From NCBI RefSeq assembly GCF_904846065.1, contig NZ_CAJGZV010000001.1, positions 992,001-1,056,000 of the forward strand: a DNA stretch of 64,000 nt, read 5' to 3'. Origin of the DNA: Psychrobacter immobilis (GTDB lineage: Bacteria; Pseudomonadota; Gammaproteobacteria; Pseudomonadales; Moraxellaceae). Each line of letters opens with the position of its first letter. Within the stretch, counting starts at the first letter, position 1. Positions 18,226 through 26,641 of the stretch are shown in pieces. The notes beneath the pieces were generated by a model. The model searched no databases, had not been told where the DNA came from, and saw nothing but the letters and a program-made list of their open reading frames with translations. The position numbers and the translations under genes are program-made.

Positions 18226-19812
18226 ATGCCATCTTCTCCTATATCCTCTGATTGTGCTTTGGAAGCGACTGACCCAGTATCGTTGCCCAGCCGCACTGTT
18301 TATACTGCGCCTTTGTATTATCAGTGCGCCATTGGCTTACTTAAGCCGCTATATCGACTGCAAGTTTGGCAACGCTCACACAACCGCGACAACTATCAAC
18401 AAGAAGTGGCGCAGCGTTTTGGTAAGCAATATCCACCGCGACCAGTGGCTAAACTGACTAATGCGCAAACTGATAAAGGCGTTATTTGGTGTCATGCGGT
18501 GTCATTGGGAGAGACCAATACCGTCGCGCCCTTATTAGATGCATTATTGGCTGATGGCTATCAAATATGGTTAACTAATACCACGCAGACAGGTTTTGCT
18601 CGCGGTGCCAGCCGTTTCACCGATGATATTGTTCAAGGTCGGATGAGCCATAGCTACGTACCTGTCGACAGCCCAACTGTGATTGAGGCTTTTTTGGGTC
18701 ATGTCAAGCCCATCGCTGCTCTGTTTGTCGAAACAGAACTGTGGGCAAATATCCTAACCAAATTATCCGAACACCATATTCCCAGTATCTTGGTCAACGG
18801 TCGGCTGTCAGCGTCTTCTTTTAAAAGTTATCAAAAAATTGCTGCGGTCAGTGCCAGTATGATGAAAAACCTGACTTTGATTATCGCTCAAGACAGCGAC
18901 TCAGCGAAACGCTTTCGACAATTGGGTGCGAATAGCGCGCAAATTCGTGTCGCAGGTTCACTAAAATGGGTGATTAATACGCCTCAAATTGAAGATAAAG
19001 CGGCTGATATAGAAGCTAATTATACAGAAAATCCTAGCGTACCAAACCAATATTCTGAATCGGTCCAAGAGTCTACATTAGCAAAAGAGATGAATATCGC
19101 TGGTCGACCGATTTGGATTGCCGCAAGTACCCATAGTGGCGAAGAAGAGACGGCACTGTCATTGCATCAACAGCTATTGTCTCATCCCGCGCTCGCTGAT
19201 GCGCTGCTTATCATTGTACCTAGACATCCTGAACGTTTTGATGAAGTAGCAGCGCTCATTCAAGCGTCTGAATTAACAATGGCACGGCGTAGTGCAGAAG
19301 ATAGCATTCATGTAGACACACAAGTCTATCTGGCTGATAGCATGGGTGAGCTGATGACGTGGTATAAGTTGGCAGATGTGGCACTGGTCGGCGGCTCGTT
19401 AGTAGATGTCGGTGGGCACAATCCCGTTGAGCCAGCGAGTGTGGCAACGCCTGTACTCATGGGGCGCTATACGCAGTCTTGTCAAAGCGTGGTAGATAAA
19501 TTGGCGGAGGTCGGCGCGTTATATCAGCCAAACAATGTTTTCTATCGTCCCGTTACTGTTAATACGGCTACTACTAATGATGATACGAGTCAACAATCCT
19601 CTCGTAAGAAGCCTGCCGCTAAAGAGGAGGTAGCGCTCATTTATCAGCAACTAGTGTCTTGGCTCAGTGATCTTGAGGTAGCGGCACAAGCAGGGCAAGC
19701 TGGCGCGCGAATGACGAGACAACAGCAAGCCGTATTGACCCGGCAATTTACCATGATTAAAGAGGTTGTCGAGCAGCATGCTATTCAACAACCAAGCCAA
19801 GAGCTGCTATGA
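18226..19812 (+). CDS. waaA: 3-deoxy-D-manno-octulosonic acid (Kdo) transferase
   Basis: WaaA transfers Kdo from CMP-Kdo to the lipid A precursor at the inner membrane. The N-terminal glycosyltransferase domain carries the catalytic Glu97 in a VSLGETN context, and the C-terminal domain has the IWIAASTHSGEEE and GHNPVEPA motifs of the family. At 528 residues it is about 100 longer than E. coli WaaA: there are an N-terminal Ser/Thr extension, an inserted acidic stretch near 255-290, and a Ser/Lys-rich stretch near 445-465. It overlaps rsmE by four bases (ATGA), so the two are probably translationally coupled. A large overlapping frame at 18161-18457 is not considered real. Confidence 0.95.
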   Translation: MPSSPISSDCALEATDPVSLPSRTVYTAPLYYQCAIGLLKPLYRLQVWQRSHNRDNYQQEVAQRFGKQYPPRPVAKLTNAQTDKGVIWCHAVSLGETNTVAPLLDALLADGYQIWLTNTTQTGFARGASRFTDDIVQGRMSHSYVPVDSPTVIEAFLGHVKPIAALFVETELWANILTKLSEHHIPSILVNGRLSASSFKSYQKIAAVSASMMKNLTLIIAQDSDSAKRFRQLGANSAQIRVAGSLKWVINTPQIEDKAADIEANYTENPSVPNQYSESVQESTLAKEMNIAGRPIWIAASTHSGEEETALSLHQQLLSHPALADALLIIVPRHPERFDEVAALIQASELTMARRSAEDSIHVDTQVYLADSMGELMTWYKLADVALVGGSLVDVGGHNPVEPASVATPVLMGRYTQSCQSVVDKLAEVGALYQPNNVFYRPVTVNTATTNDDTSQQSSRKKPAAKEEVALIYQQLVSWLSDLEVAAQAGQAGARMTRQQQAVLTRQFTMIKEVVEQHAIQQPSQELL

Positions 19813-20534
19813 ATTGTTTATTATTACCCATTGAAAACTTCTCTTCGGATGCGGCATATATTGATGAATTATCACAAATAAATCACGTCAATAAAGTACT
19901 AACAGCAAAAGTTGGTGATACGCTGAAAATCGGTCAAATGGGCGGTCATTTGGGCACTGCTGTGATTGAGAGCATCCGCTCTGATGCTATTCAGTTGCGT
20001 GATATTCAGCTCACCACTGCGCCGCCACTAAAGCTAGATTTGACCGTTGTGTTGGCACTACCGCGTCCTAAAGTGCTACGCCGCTTAATCATGGATATGA
20101 CCGCGCTTGGGGTACGCGATATCATCTTAATCAACAGCTATCGCACGCAAAAAAGCTATTGGCAAAGTCCGATGCTTGAGCGCCTTGATGAGTTTGTATT
20201 AGAAGGGCTGCAACAAGGAGTTGATACCATAGCGCCTCGTATCACTTTACAAAAACGTTTTAAGCCATTCGTGGAAGATGAGCTGGCAGGTTTGGTAACC
20301 AATCGAGCCATCGTGGCGCACCCGTATAGTGAGCTATCCTTTACACAGTATCTACAACAGCCGCCATCGTTAGGATTGCCAAGTCTGGTTTGTATCGGTA
20401 GCGAGGGCGGCTGGATTGATTATGAAATAGCACTGCTTGCCACTCAAGGTTGCGCGGCAGTTACTATAGGCTCGCGTATCCTGCGTACAGAAGCCGCCGT
20501 CAATGTGATTTTAGGTCAATGGTTGCTGTCGTGA
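19809..20534 (+). CDS. rsmE: 16S rRNA m3U1498 methyltransferase RsmE
   Basis: RsmE methylates N3 of U1498 in 16S rRNA. It has an N-terminal PUA-like domain of about 70 residues and a SPOUT (trefoil knot) methyltransferase domain. The knot motifs are visible as IGSEGGW near 199 and LRTEAAV near the C-terminus. Length 241 is typical. The start ATG overlaps the waaA stop codon. Confidence 0.95.
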   Translation: MNCLLLPIENFSSDAAYIDELSQINHVNKVLTAKVGDTLKIGQMGGHLGTAVIESIRSDAIQLRDIQLTTAPPLKLDLTVVLALPRPKVLRRLIMDMTALGVRDIILINSYRTQKSYWQSPMLERLDEFVLEGLQQGVDTIAPRITLQKRFKPFVEDELAGLVTNRAIVAHPYSELSFTQYLQQPPSLGLPSLVCIGSEGGWIDYEIALLATQGCAAVTIGSRILRTEAAVNVILGQWLLS

Positions 20535-20678
20535 ATCAGCAGATAATTGAAAGATAATTAAGACGTGTCATCACTTAGAAAATCTATAGATTGCTCCATG
20601 AAGATCTATAAATTTATCACTTAGAAAGTGAAAGTTGAGCCAAATTATCGGTGCATTTCTGAGTTAAACAAATGTATT

Positions 20679-20697
20679 GATAATTAATCTCATTTCT
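20679..20697 (+). promoter_or_regulatory. Possible Fur box upstream of the iron transporter genes
   Basis: The segment starts with GATAAT and continues TTAATCTCATT, matching about 12 of 19 positions of the classical Fur consensus. It lies about 130-150 bp before the start of the iron-binding protein gene. Assignment rests on position plus partial match. The rest of 20535-20825 is AT-rich with no other clear signal. Confidence 0.35.
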
Positions 20698-20825
20698 ATT
20701 AGTATGTTGTTTCAGAGATTATCGCATGATTGAACCTTATTATTAGAGGTCTTTAGCGCCGTCTTATCTTATTGTCATCTCGTCTATTTATCTCACCTTT
20801 TCGTAGCATCATTATGGGGAAAACC

Positions 20826-21950
20826 ATGTCATTGAATGCCATTAGCGCTAACCTATCTTCTACTAAGCTTATCTTGCCTGTTGCCGTATTTGGCATGATG
20901 TTGGGACTGGCTGGTTGTAGCAATTCATCTACAACAGAAGAGAGCGTAGAGGTGGAGACATCAGCGGCGGCTACTGAGCAACCAGCTGCTACTGATGGTG
21001 CTACGAGTGAAGGTGGTCAAACGATTACCATTTATTCTTCGCGAAATGAGCAGCTGATTAAGCCATTGCTAGACCGTTATACCGAACAGACAGGTGTGAA
21101 GATTGAGCTGGTCACAGATAGTACAGGTCCGCTCATGGCGCGTTTGCAAGCTGAAGGTCAGAACACGCCAGCCGACATGCTGCTCACGGTTGATGCGGGT
21201 AACTTATGGCAAGCCGCTCAGCAAGGCTTGTTACAACCAGTATCATCTACTGTGTTAGAAGAAAATGTCCCTGCCAAATATCGTGATCCAAAAGGTCAGT
21301 GGACAGGGCTATCATTGCGTGCTCGTACGATCTTTTATGACCCAAGTAAAGTCAGTGCCGACCAATTGTCTACTTATGCAGATTTAGCTGATCCGAAGTG
21401 GAAAGGCAAGTTATGCCTACGTACCTCTAAAAAGGTCTATAACCAGTCACTTGTGGCCAGTATGATGGAGCATTTGGGCGAAGAAAAAACGGAAGAAATC
21501 GTCCGTGGTTGGGTCGCTAACTTAGCGACTGACGTGTTCAGCGATGACACCAGTATGCTAGAAGCCATCGCTGCTGGTCAGTGTGAAGTGGGCATTGCCA
21601 ACAGTTACTACTACGGTCGTCTGCTCGATGAAAAACCTAACTTCCCTGTGAAAATATTTTGGGCAAACCAAGGCACGACTGGTACACACGTAAATATTTC
21701 AGGTGCTGGTGTGGTCGCAGGTTCAGACAATCCAGATGGGACGCTTAAACTGATAGAATGGTTGTCTTCTGATGAGGCGCAAGGTCTTTATGCCAGCTCA
21801 GACAAAGAATTTCCAGTAAAAGTAGGGATTGATGAGTCAGAAATGCTCAGATCATGGGGTGAGTTCAAAAAAGACGATATCAATGTGCAAAAGTTTGGTG
21901 AGCTACAAACCCAAGCCATTCAGTTGATGGACAAAGCAGGCTATAAATAA
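20826..21950 (+). CDS. fbpA: Ferric iron ABC transporter substrate-binding lipoprotein
   Basis: This periplasmic protein captures Fe3+ for an FbpABC-type importer. The ATG at 20826 is chosen because GGGGA lies just upstream and it leaves a compact lipoprotein signal with lipobox LAGC (Cys31). An Ala/Thr/Glu-rich linker follows and then the binding domain, starting with ITIYSSRNE as in FbpA/FutA proteins. A run of three tyrosines at 261-263 (NSYYYGRL) matches the iron-ligand Tyr pair of the family. Earlier starts at 20772 and 20814 would put extra residues before the signal. Genes for permease and ATPase follow on the same strand. Confidence 0.92.
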   Translation: MSLNAISANLSSTKLILPVAVFGMMLGLAGCSNSSTTEESVEVETSAAATEQPAATDGATSEGGQTITIYSSRNEQLIKPLLDRYTEQTGVKIELVTDSTGPLMARLQAEGQNTPADMLLTVDAGNLWQAAQQGLLQPVSSTVLEENVPAKYRDPKGQWTGLSLRARTIFYDPSKVSADQLSTYADLADPKWKGKLCLRTSKKVYNQSLVASMMEHLGEEKTEEIVRGWVANLATDVFSDDTSMLEAIAAGQCEVGIANSYYYGRLLDEKPNFPVKIFWANQGTTGTHVNISGAGVVAGSDNPDGTLKLIEWLSSDEAQGLYASSDKEFPVKVGIDESEMLRSWGEFKKDDINVQKFGELQTQAIQLMDKAGYK

Positions 21951-21986
21951 GGTATTGACAGTCATACCATTCTCAAAAATGACAAT

Positions 21987-22019
21987 GCCTATCAAGCACG
22001 AGTATCAAGCTTGATAGGC
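21987..22019 (+). terminator. Hairpin between binding-protein and permease genes
   Basis: GCCTATCAAG (21987-21996) and CTTGATAGGC (22010-22019) form a 10-bp stem with no strong T tract. It may lower expression of the permease relative to the binding protein, as in other ABC operons, or protect the upstream message. Confidence 0.5.
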
Positions 22020-22123
22020 TAAATGATAGTGTTTATGTTCAAAGCAGACAGTGTTTTTAACCGTATTTTTGAGTTTGGTATAATGTTATAAGGTCTTTAT
22101 GCGTATGACACGGTAATAATGAT

Positions 22124-23830
22124 ATGATCAAAACGCCAGACGCGTCTGTACGTCAAAACGATACAGTCAATGATAGTGCTAATGTCAACAATATGGATAA
22201 TCATAATATTGATGGAAAGCAGACTGTCAGCCAAGACCACGCCGTCCGTAAACGTATTATCTCAAAATCAGTCTTAGGACTGATTTCGTCGTTTATGCTT
22301 TTGCCAATTTTGATTGTGTTGCTATCTTGGACGCAGCCAATTGCCGATATCTGGACGCACATGGCAGATTATGTGCTGCCGCAAGTGCTTAAAAATACCG
22401 CGATTTTATTGCTGATGGTAACGGTCGTGTCTGGCACTATTGGCACCGCGCTTGCTTGGGTAACCAGTATGTACCGCTTCCCTGGACAGCGGTTTTTTTC
22501 GTGGGCGCTGATGTTACCACTGGCGATACCTGCTTATGTATTAGCATTTGTCACCATTGGTATTGTTGATTTTAGTGGACCATTACAGACAGGTTTGCGC
22601 GACCTAGGCTTTGATGCAGCGATTCCTTCGATCCGTAATGTCTGGGGAGCAGGTTTGGTATTGTCCCTAGCATTTTATCCCTATGTCTATTTGCTGGCAC
22701 GTCAAGCGTTCTTATCGCAAGGCAGGCGAGCGATTGAAGCGGGACAAATGCTGGGCTTAAGCCGTAGCCGCGTGTTTTTTCGGTTGGCATTACCACAAGC
22801 CTTGCCGTGGATTATTGGCGGACTACTGCTTGCCAGTATGGAAACCTTGGCAGACTTTGGTGCCGTATCAGTCTTTAATGTTGATACCTTTACCACGGCT
22901 ATTTACAAAGCATGGTTTGGTTTCTTTAGTTTGACCACTGCGGCACAATTGGCGGCTTTGCTCATCGGTGTAATCTTTATTGTGGTATTGTTTGAGCAGT
23001 ATTGGCAAACCAAGCGCGGCAATAACGTGACTCAAGGCAGCAGTCAACGTTTTGATGCCACCACGCCTGCAAAATTGGGTATGACATTACTGTGTACCTT
23101 GGTGTTTGCTGGCGCTTTTTTAATCCCATTTTTGCAGCTTATCTACTGGACGGCATTGAATTTTCGCCAAGATTTTGATGCGCGCTATATTGATTTTGTG
23201 ACCAACAGCCTCATGATTGCTAGCATGACCACGATTTTTATTGCCTTTTTGGCGATTATCATTGCGTGGATTAAGCGGCAGTATCCTGATAAATTGACCA
23301 AGCTCATGACTACTTTGGCAAATTTGGGTTATGTGGTGCCGGGTACCGTATTGGCAGTGGGCATATTTATTCCAATTGCTTGGCTAGATAATCAAATGAT
23401 TGCCTTTGGGATTACCACGCAGCAAGTGCTATCAGGCAGTGTGATTGTGATGCTATTGGCATTATCGACGCGTTTTATGACGGTGAGTTTTCAGCCAGTT
23501 GATCGACAGCTACAGCGACTAACGGTCAATCAAGAAGCCGCTGCTAAATTACTGAGTGACAGTCCTTACCAGCGCTGGCGGCAAGTGATGTTGCCTGTTA
23601 TTAGTCCGGGAATATTGACTGGACTGTTGATGGGGTTTGTTGAAGTCATGAAAGAGATGCCGATTACCTTAATGACGCGTCGCCAAGGCTGGGATACGCT
23701 GGCGGTGCGGGTGTTTGAGATGACCAGTGAAGGCATGTGGGGACGAGCTGCGTTGCCCAGTTTATTGATTGTGCTGGTTGGGCTGCTGCCTGTTTGGATA
23801 TTATTGCGTCAAAGCGATAAGCAAGGTTAA
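22124..23830 (+). CDS. fbpB: Ferric iron ABC transporter permease (fused two-domain)
   Basis: A 568-residue inner membrane protein with about twelve spans and two tandem permease domains, the usual FbpB/FutB layout. Each half has the EAA loop that contacts the ATPase: near residues 205-225 (EAGQMLGLSRSRVF) and 475-495 (EAAAKLLSDS). A hydrophilic N-terminal tail of about 45 residues rich in Asn and Asp precedes the first span. The gene lies between the binding protein and ATPase genes, completing the importer. Confidence 0.93.
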   Translation: MIKTPDASVRQNDTVNDSANVNNMDNHNIDGKQTVSQDHAVRKRIISKSVLGLISSFMLLPILIVLLSWTQPIADIWTHMADYVLPQVLKNTAILLLMVTVVSGTIGTALAWVTSMYRFPGQRFFSWALMLPLAIPAYVLAFVTIGIVDFSGPLQTGLRDLGFDAAIPSIRNVWGAGLVLSLAFYPYVYLLARQAFLSQGRRAIEAGQMLGLSRSRVFFRLALPQALPWIIGGLLLASMETLADFGAVSVFNVDTFTTAIYKAWFGFFSLTTAAQLAALLIGVIFIVVLFEQYWQTKRGNNVTQGSSQRFDATTPAKLGMTLLCTLVFAGAFLIPFLQLIYWTALNFRQDFDARYIDFVTNSLMIASMTTIFIAFLAIIIAWIKRQYPDKLTKLMTTLANLGYVVPGTVLAVGIFIPIAWLDNQMIAFGITTQQVLSGSVIVMLLALSTRFMTVSFQPVDRQLQRLTVNQEAAAKLLSDSPYQRWRQVMLPVISPGILTGLLMGFVEVMKEMPITLMTRRQGWDTLAVRVFEMTSEGMWGRAALPSLLIVLVGLLPVWILLRQSDKQG

Positions 23831-23936
23831 GGTGTTTTTAGAGTGAATCTGCATTATCCGATAGCGCTCCATTTTATGATTTTTTTCACTGTTTTATCTA
23901 TGGGTTTTATTTACTAATAGCTAACTGGTACCGTCT

Positions 23937-25289
23937 ATGTACACTGATTCAATGAAAGCCTCAGCAGACTCTAAATCAATCAATGCCAAGTCAATAAAGG
24001 CCAAGGCAAGACTGGAGCATATAAAAAAATTACCAGTTGCTCAAGTTAAGACGTCGCCCGCCCAGCCTAGTAAGTCTTTAGAAAAAAGTAGTGCTTTTAG
24101 CCAAGATGTTGAGACAAATACTGAGGCAGCTACGGCTACTAGTCCTTATTTTAGTGTGCAAGATTTAATCGTCGGTTATGACGATACGATTATCGTCAAT
24201 GGTTTGTCATTGGAATTGAAGCAAGGCGAGATTGGTTGCTTTTTAGGTTATAGCGGCTGCGGCAAGACCACGGCACTAAGAGCGATTGCAGGGCTGGAAC
24301 AAAGCCGTGATGGTACGGTTCTCTTAAACAATCAATGTCTTACTGATAAAACTGACCGCAACTCATATGCAGTAGCACCTGCCAAACGCGGTATGGGCAT
24401 GGTGTTTCAGGACTATGCGTTATTTGGACATTTGAGCGTGGCAAAAAACATCGCTTTTGGTCTGAATAAATGGTCGGCCGCTGACAAAAAAGCCCGTGTC
24501 GCTGAGATGCTAGAGCTGGTTGAATTGTCTGAGCATGCTGACAAACGTCCAAATGAGCTGTCAGGTGGCCAACAGCAGCGGGTGGCATTAGCCCGTGCAT
24601 TAGCGCCTAAGCCAAAACTATTACTGCTTGATGAGCCGTTTTCTAATCTAGATGTGGTGCTACGTGAATCATTGGCAATGAATGTTCGTGATATTCTTAA
24701 ACGCACCAATACCACGGCAATACTGGTCACTCATGATCAAAACGAAGCTTTTGCACTGGCTGATAAAGTGGGGGTGATGCATAAAGGTAAACTGGTACAG
24801 TGGGCAACCCCAAGCGAGCTATATCATGAGCCAATCAGTCCTTTTGTCGCTGAGTTTGTCGGCGAAGGCGCGATGATAGATGGCATCATCAAAGAAGGCC
24901 ATGTTGAGACGGCATTAGGCGATATCTATCGGCGTATGGAAGTGTACGATGAATCAGGGTACCCACAGTATTGCGAGTACGATTATCCTAATGGCACACC
25001 GATTAAGGTGTTGGTGCGCCCTGATGATATCATTCATGACGATGAGAGCAACCAAACCGCTTTAGTCGTTGGACGCGTATTTCGCGGTGCCAACTATTTA
25101 TATCGCTTGCAACTTGATGACGGGCAAACGGTATTGTCTTTAGTTGCCAGCCACCATAATCATGAGATTGGATCGCAGATTGGTATTTTACCTATCTTAG
25201 AGCACGTCGTGGTATTTGATGAAAAAGACATCAATGCGACGACTTGGTCAGAGTATGATAGGTCAGAGAGAGTTGATGAGACAGAATAG
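23937..25289 (+). CDS. fbpC: Ferric iron ABC transporter ATP-binding protein
   Basis: This ATPase powers the FbpABC-type importer. Walker A is GYSGCGKTT at residues 104-112, the signature LSGGQ is at 208-212, and Walker B ends in D232-E233. A switch histidine follows in LVTHDQ. The C-terminal about 130 residues form a TOBE-like regulatory domain. Unusual is an N-terminal extension of roughly 70 residues, rich in Lys, Ser and Ala, before the ABC domain; a later start is possible in principle, but no clear ribosome binding site supports one. The distance of 106 bp from the permease gene suggests one operon. Confidence 0.93.
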   Translation: MYTDSMKASADSKSINAKSIKAKARLEHIKKLPVAQVKTSPAQPSKSLEKSSAFSQDVETNTEAATATSPYFSVQDLIVGYDDTIIVNGLSLELKQGEIGCFLGYSGCGKTTALRAIAGLEQSRDGTVLLNNQCLTDKTDRNSYAVAPAKRGMGMVFQDYALFGHLSVAKNIAFGLNKWSAADKKARVAEMLELVELSEHADKRPNELSGGQQQRVALARALAPKPKLLLLDEPFSNLDVVLRESLAMNVRDILKRTNTTAILVTHDQNEAFALADKVGVMHKGKLVQWATPSELYHEPISPFVAEFVGEGAMIDGIIKEGHVETALGDIYRRMEVYDESGYPQYCEYDYPNGTPIKVLVRPDDIIHDDESNQTALVVGRVFRGANYLYRLQLDDGQTVLSLVASHHNHEIGSQIGILPILEHVVVFDEKDINATTWSEYDRSERVDETE

Positions 25290-25446
25290 TCGCAGCATTT
25301 ATAAATGATTAGGAAATTAACCTCGCGACATGCACACAGCATGCTATTTACGCTTGGCTGCCTTGTATCTACTTTATACCTGTTTTAAACTGCGGTGACT
25401 ATATTGATTAAAACTCCCTCCAAAAAACAGGTGCTTGCACTTACGC

Positions 25447-26319
25447 TTATCGCGTTGCCAATATGTGCAAATAACGTCCCAACCATTTATACGGCTCTAA
25501 TTGCGAGTAGCGCAGCTCCATGCGTATCACGGCATCTGGGTCATTGTGTCCACCACGCTTAAGCGGGGCATAATCATGGAATACGCGCAGACCGCTGGTG
25601 CGTATGGTCTGATAATGATGCGCAGTCAACCAAGATTCAACTTCTTCTTTGGCGACAGGATGGTTGGGCGTGAGGCTTTTTTTGTTATCAGCCTTATATT
25701 CTGTATTATCAAGTAAGTTAAAATTACCCATGATTAGGTTGCGATAATCAAAGCTTGCTGGGTTATAAAAGCATAAAGATAGCGCACCATTATCCGCTAA
25801 TTGCTGATCAAAAAAGTCCATTACCGCAGCGGGCTCTGCCAACCATTCAAGCAGCGCATGACACATGATTAAATCAAACTTTTCACTATTTTCTGTGCTT
25901 AACTTTTCTGGCAGCTCCTGATAGGGGCAAACATACCATGTGATATCGAGATTTTCGTCTATCTGCGCGGCACTCGCTTTCGCTTTTTCTAGCATGTTGC
26001 CTGAGATATCATTGATGACCAATGTATGACCTTGAGCTGCCAGCTCTATTGCAATCTGTGCCAGCCCTGCACCCACATCCAAAATACGTAAAGGTCGCCC
26101 AAGGCTTTCACTCATTCGCGCGCTATATTCAAAGATATCACGGCGTAGCACCGCCAATCGAATATCGCCTTTTAAGCCACCGTAGACCTTTTTTTCAAAA
26201 TGATCCGCAATCGCATCGAAGCTACGATCGGCACGTATATCTCCTGATGTGTCGATTTGTTGTGTCAGATTAAGCGATTGGTTGTCATGTTCTTTTGTAC
26301 TTTCACTATTGGTTTGCAT
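25447..26319 (-). CDS. cmoM: tRNA 5-carboxymethoxyuridine methyltransferase CmoM
   Basis: CmoM methylates cmo5U34 of certain tRNAs to its methyl ester using S-adenosylmethionine. The Class I methyltransferase motif I is LDVGAGLAQIA near residue 83. Family features are the FEKKVYGGLKGDIR segment near 40-55, MCHALLEW after the SAM site, MGNFNLL, and GLRVFHDY near the C-terminus, all lining up with E. coli CmoM. The hydrophilic N-terminus is about 30 residues longer than in E. coli. The tRNA-Val(TAC) gene in this window is a likely type of substrate. It converges on fbpC. Confidence 0.92.
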   Translation of the reverse strand: MQTNSESTKEHDNQSLNLTQQIDTSGDIRADRSFDAIADHFEKKVYGGLKGDIRLAVLRRDIFEYSARMSESLGRPLRILDVGAGLAQIAIELAAQGHTLVINDISGNMLEKAKASAAQIDENLDITWYVCPYQELPEKLSTENSEKFDLIMCHALLEWLAEPAAVMDFFDQQLADNGALSLCFYNPASFDYRNLIMGNFNLLDNTEYKADNKKSLTPNHPVAKEEVESWLTAHHYQTIRTSGLRVFHDYAPLKRGGHNDPDAVIRMELRYSQLEPYKWLGRYLHILATR

Positions 26320-26641
26320 AAAGCGCTATCTGTATTAGGGTGGTATTTTGGAACATCGTACAACAAAGATAAAATCTAAGCTAGGCTTGACGCTAATACT
26401 AGCTTTACCATAGCGTTAAAGATGCCATTAAATACCTGTTTTCCAGTAGCTTTTCACAATATTTTACGGTATAAGTAGTAAGGTTTAAGAAACAATTATT
26501 GAGTAAGTTTTATTGAAAATATTTTCTACTCCAATGTATTCAATGAAAACCATTTAATAAAAAGAGTCTGCCATACTGAAATTTTTTATTGTCAAGGACT
26601 CTCAGCAAACGTCTGATCTACCACCGCTAAGGACAGCAACC
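26320..26641. other. Non-coding stretch between divergent genes
   Basis: About 320 AT-rich bases between the divergent cmoM and hydrolase genes, presumably holding both promoters. No clear operator or hairpin was seen. Confidence 0.5.

Noticed and set aside
18161..18457. 98-codon frame with hydrophobic segments overlapping the start of waaA
   Set aside because: It overlaps waaA in another frame, and the waaA frame carries the clear family motifs. No family match for the alternative.
20571..20640. Repeated ATCACTTAGAAA motif and weak inverted repeats after rsmE
   Set aside because: The repeats are short and imperfect with no T run; too weak to call a terminator or regulatory site.
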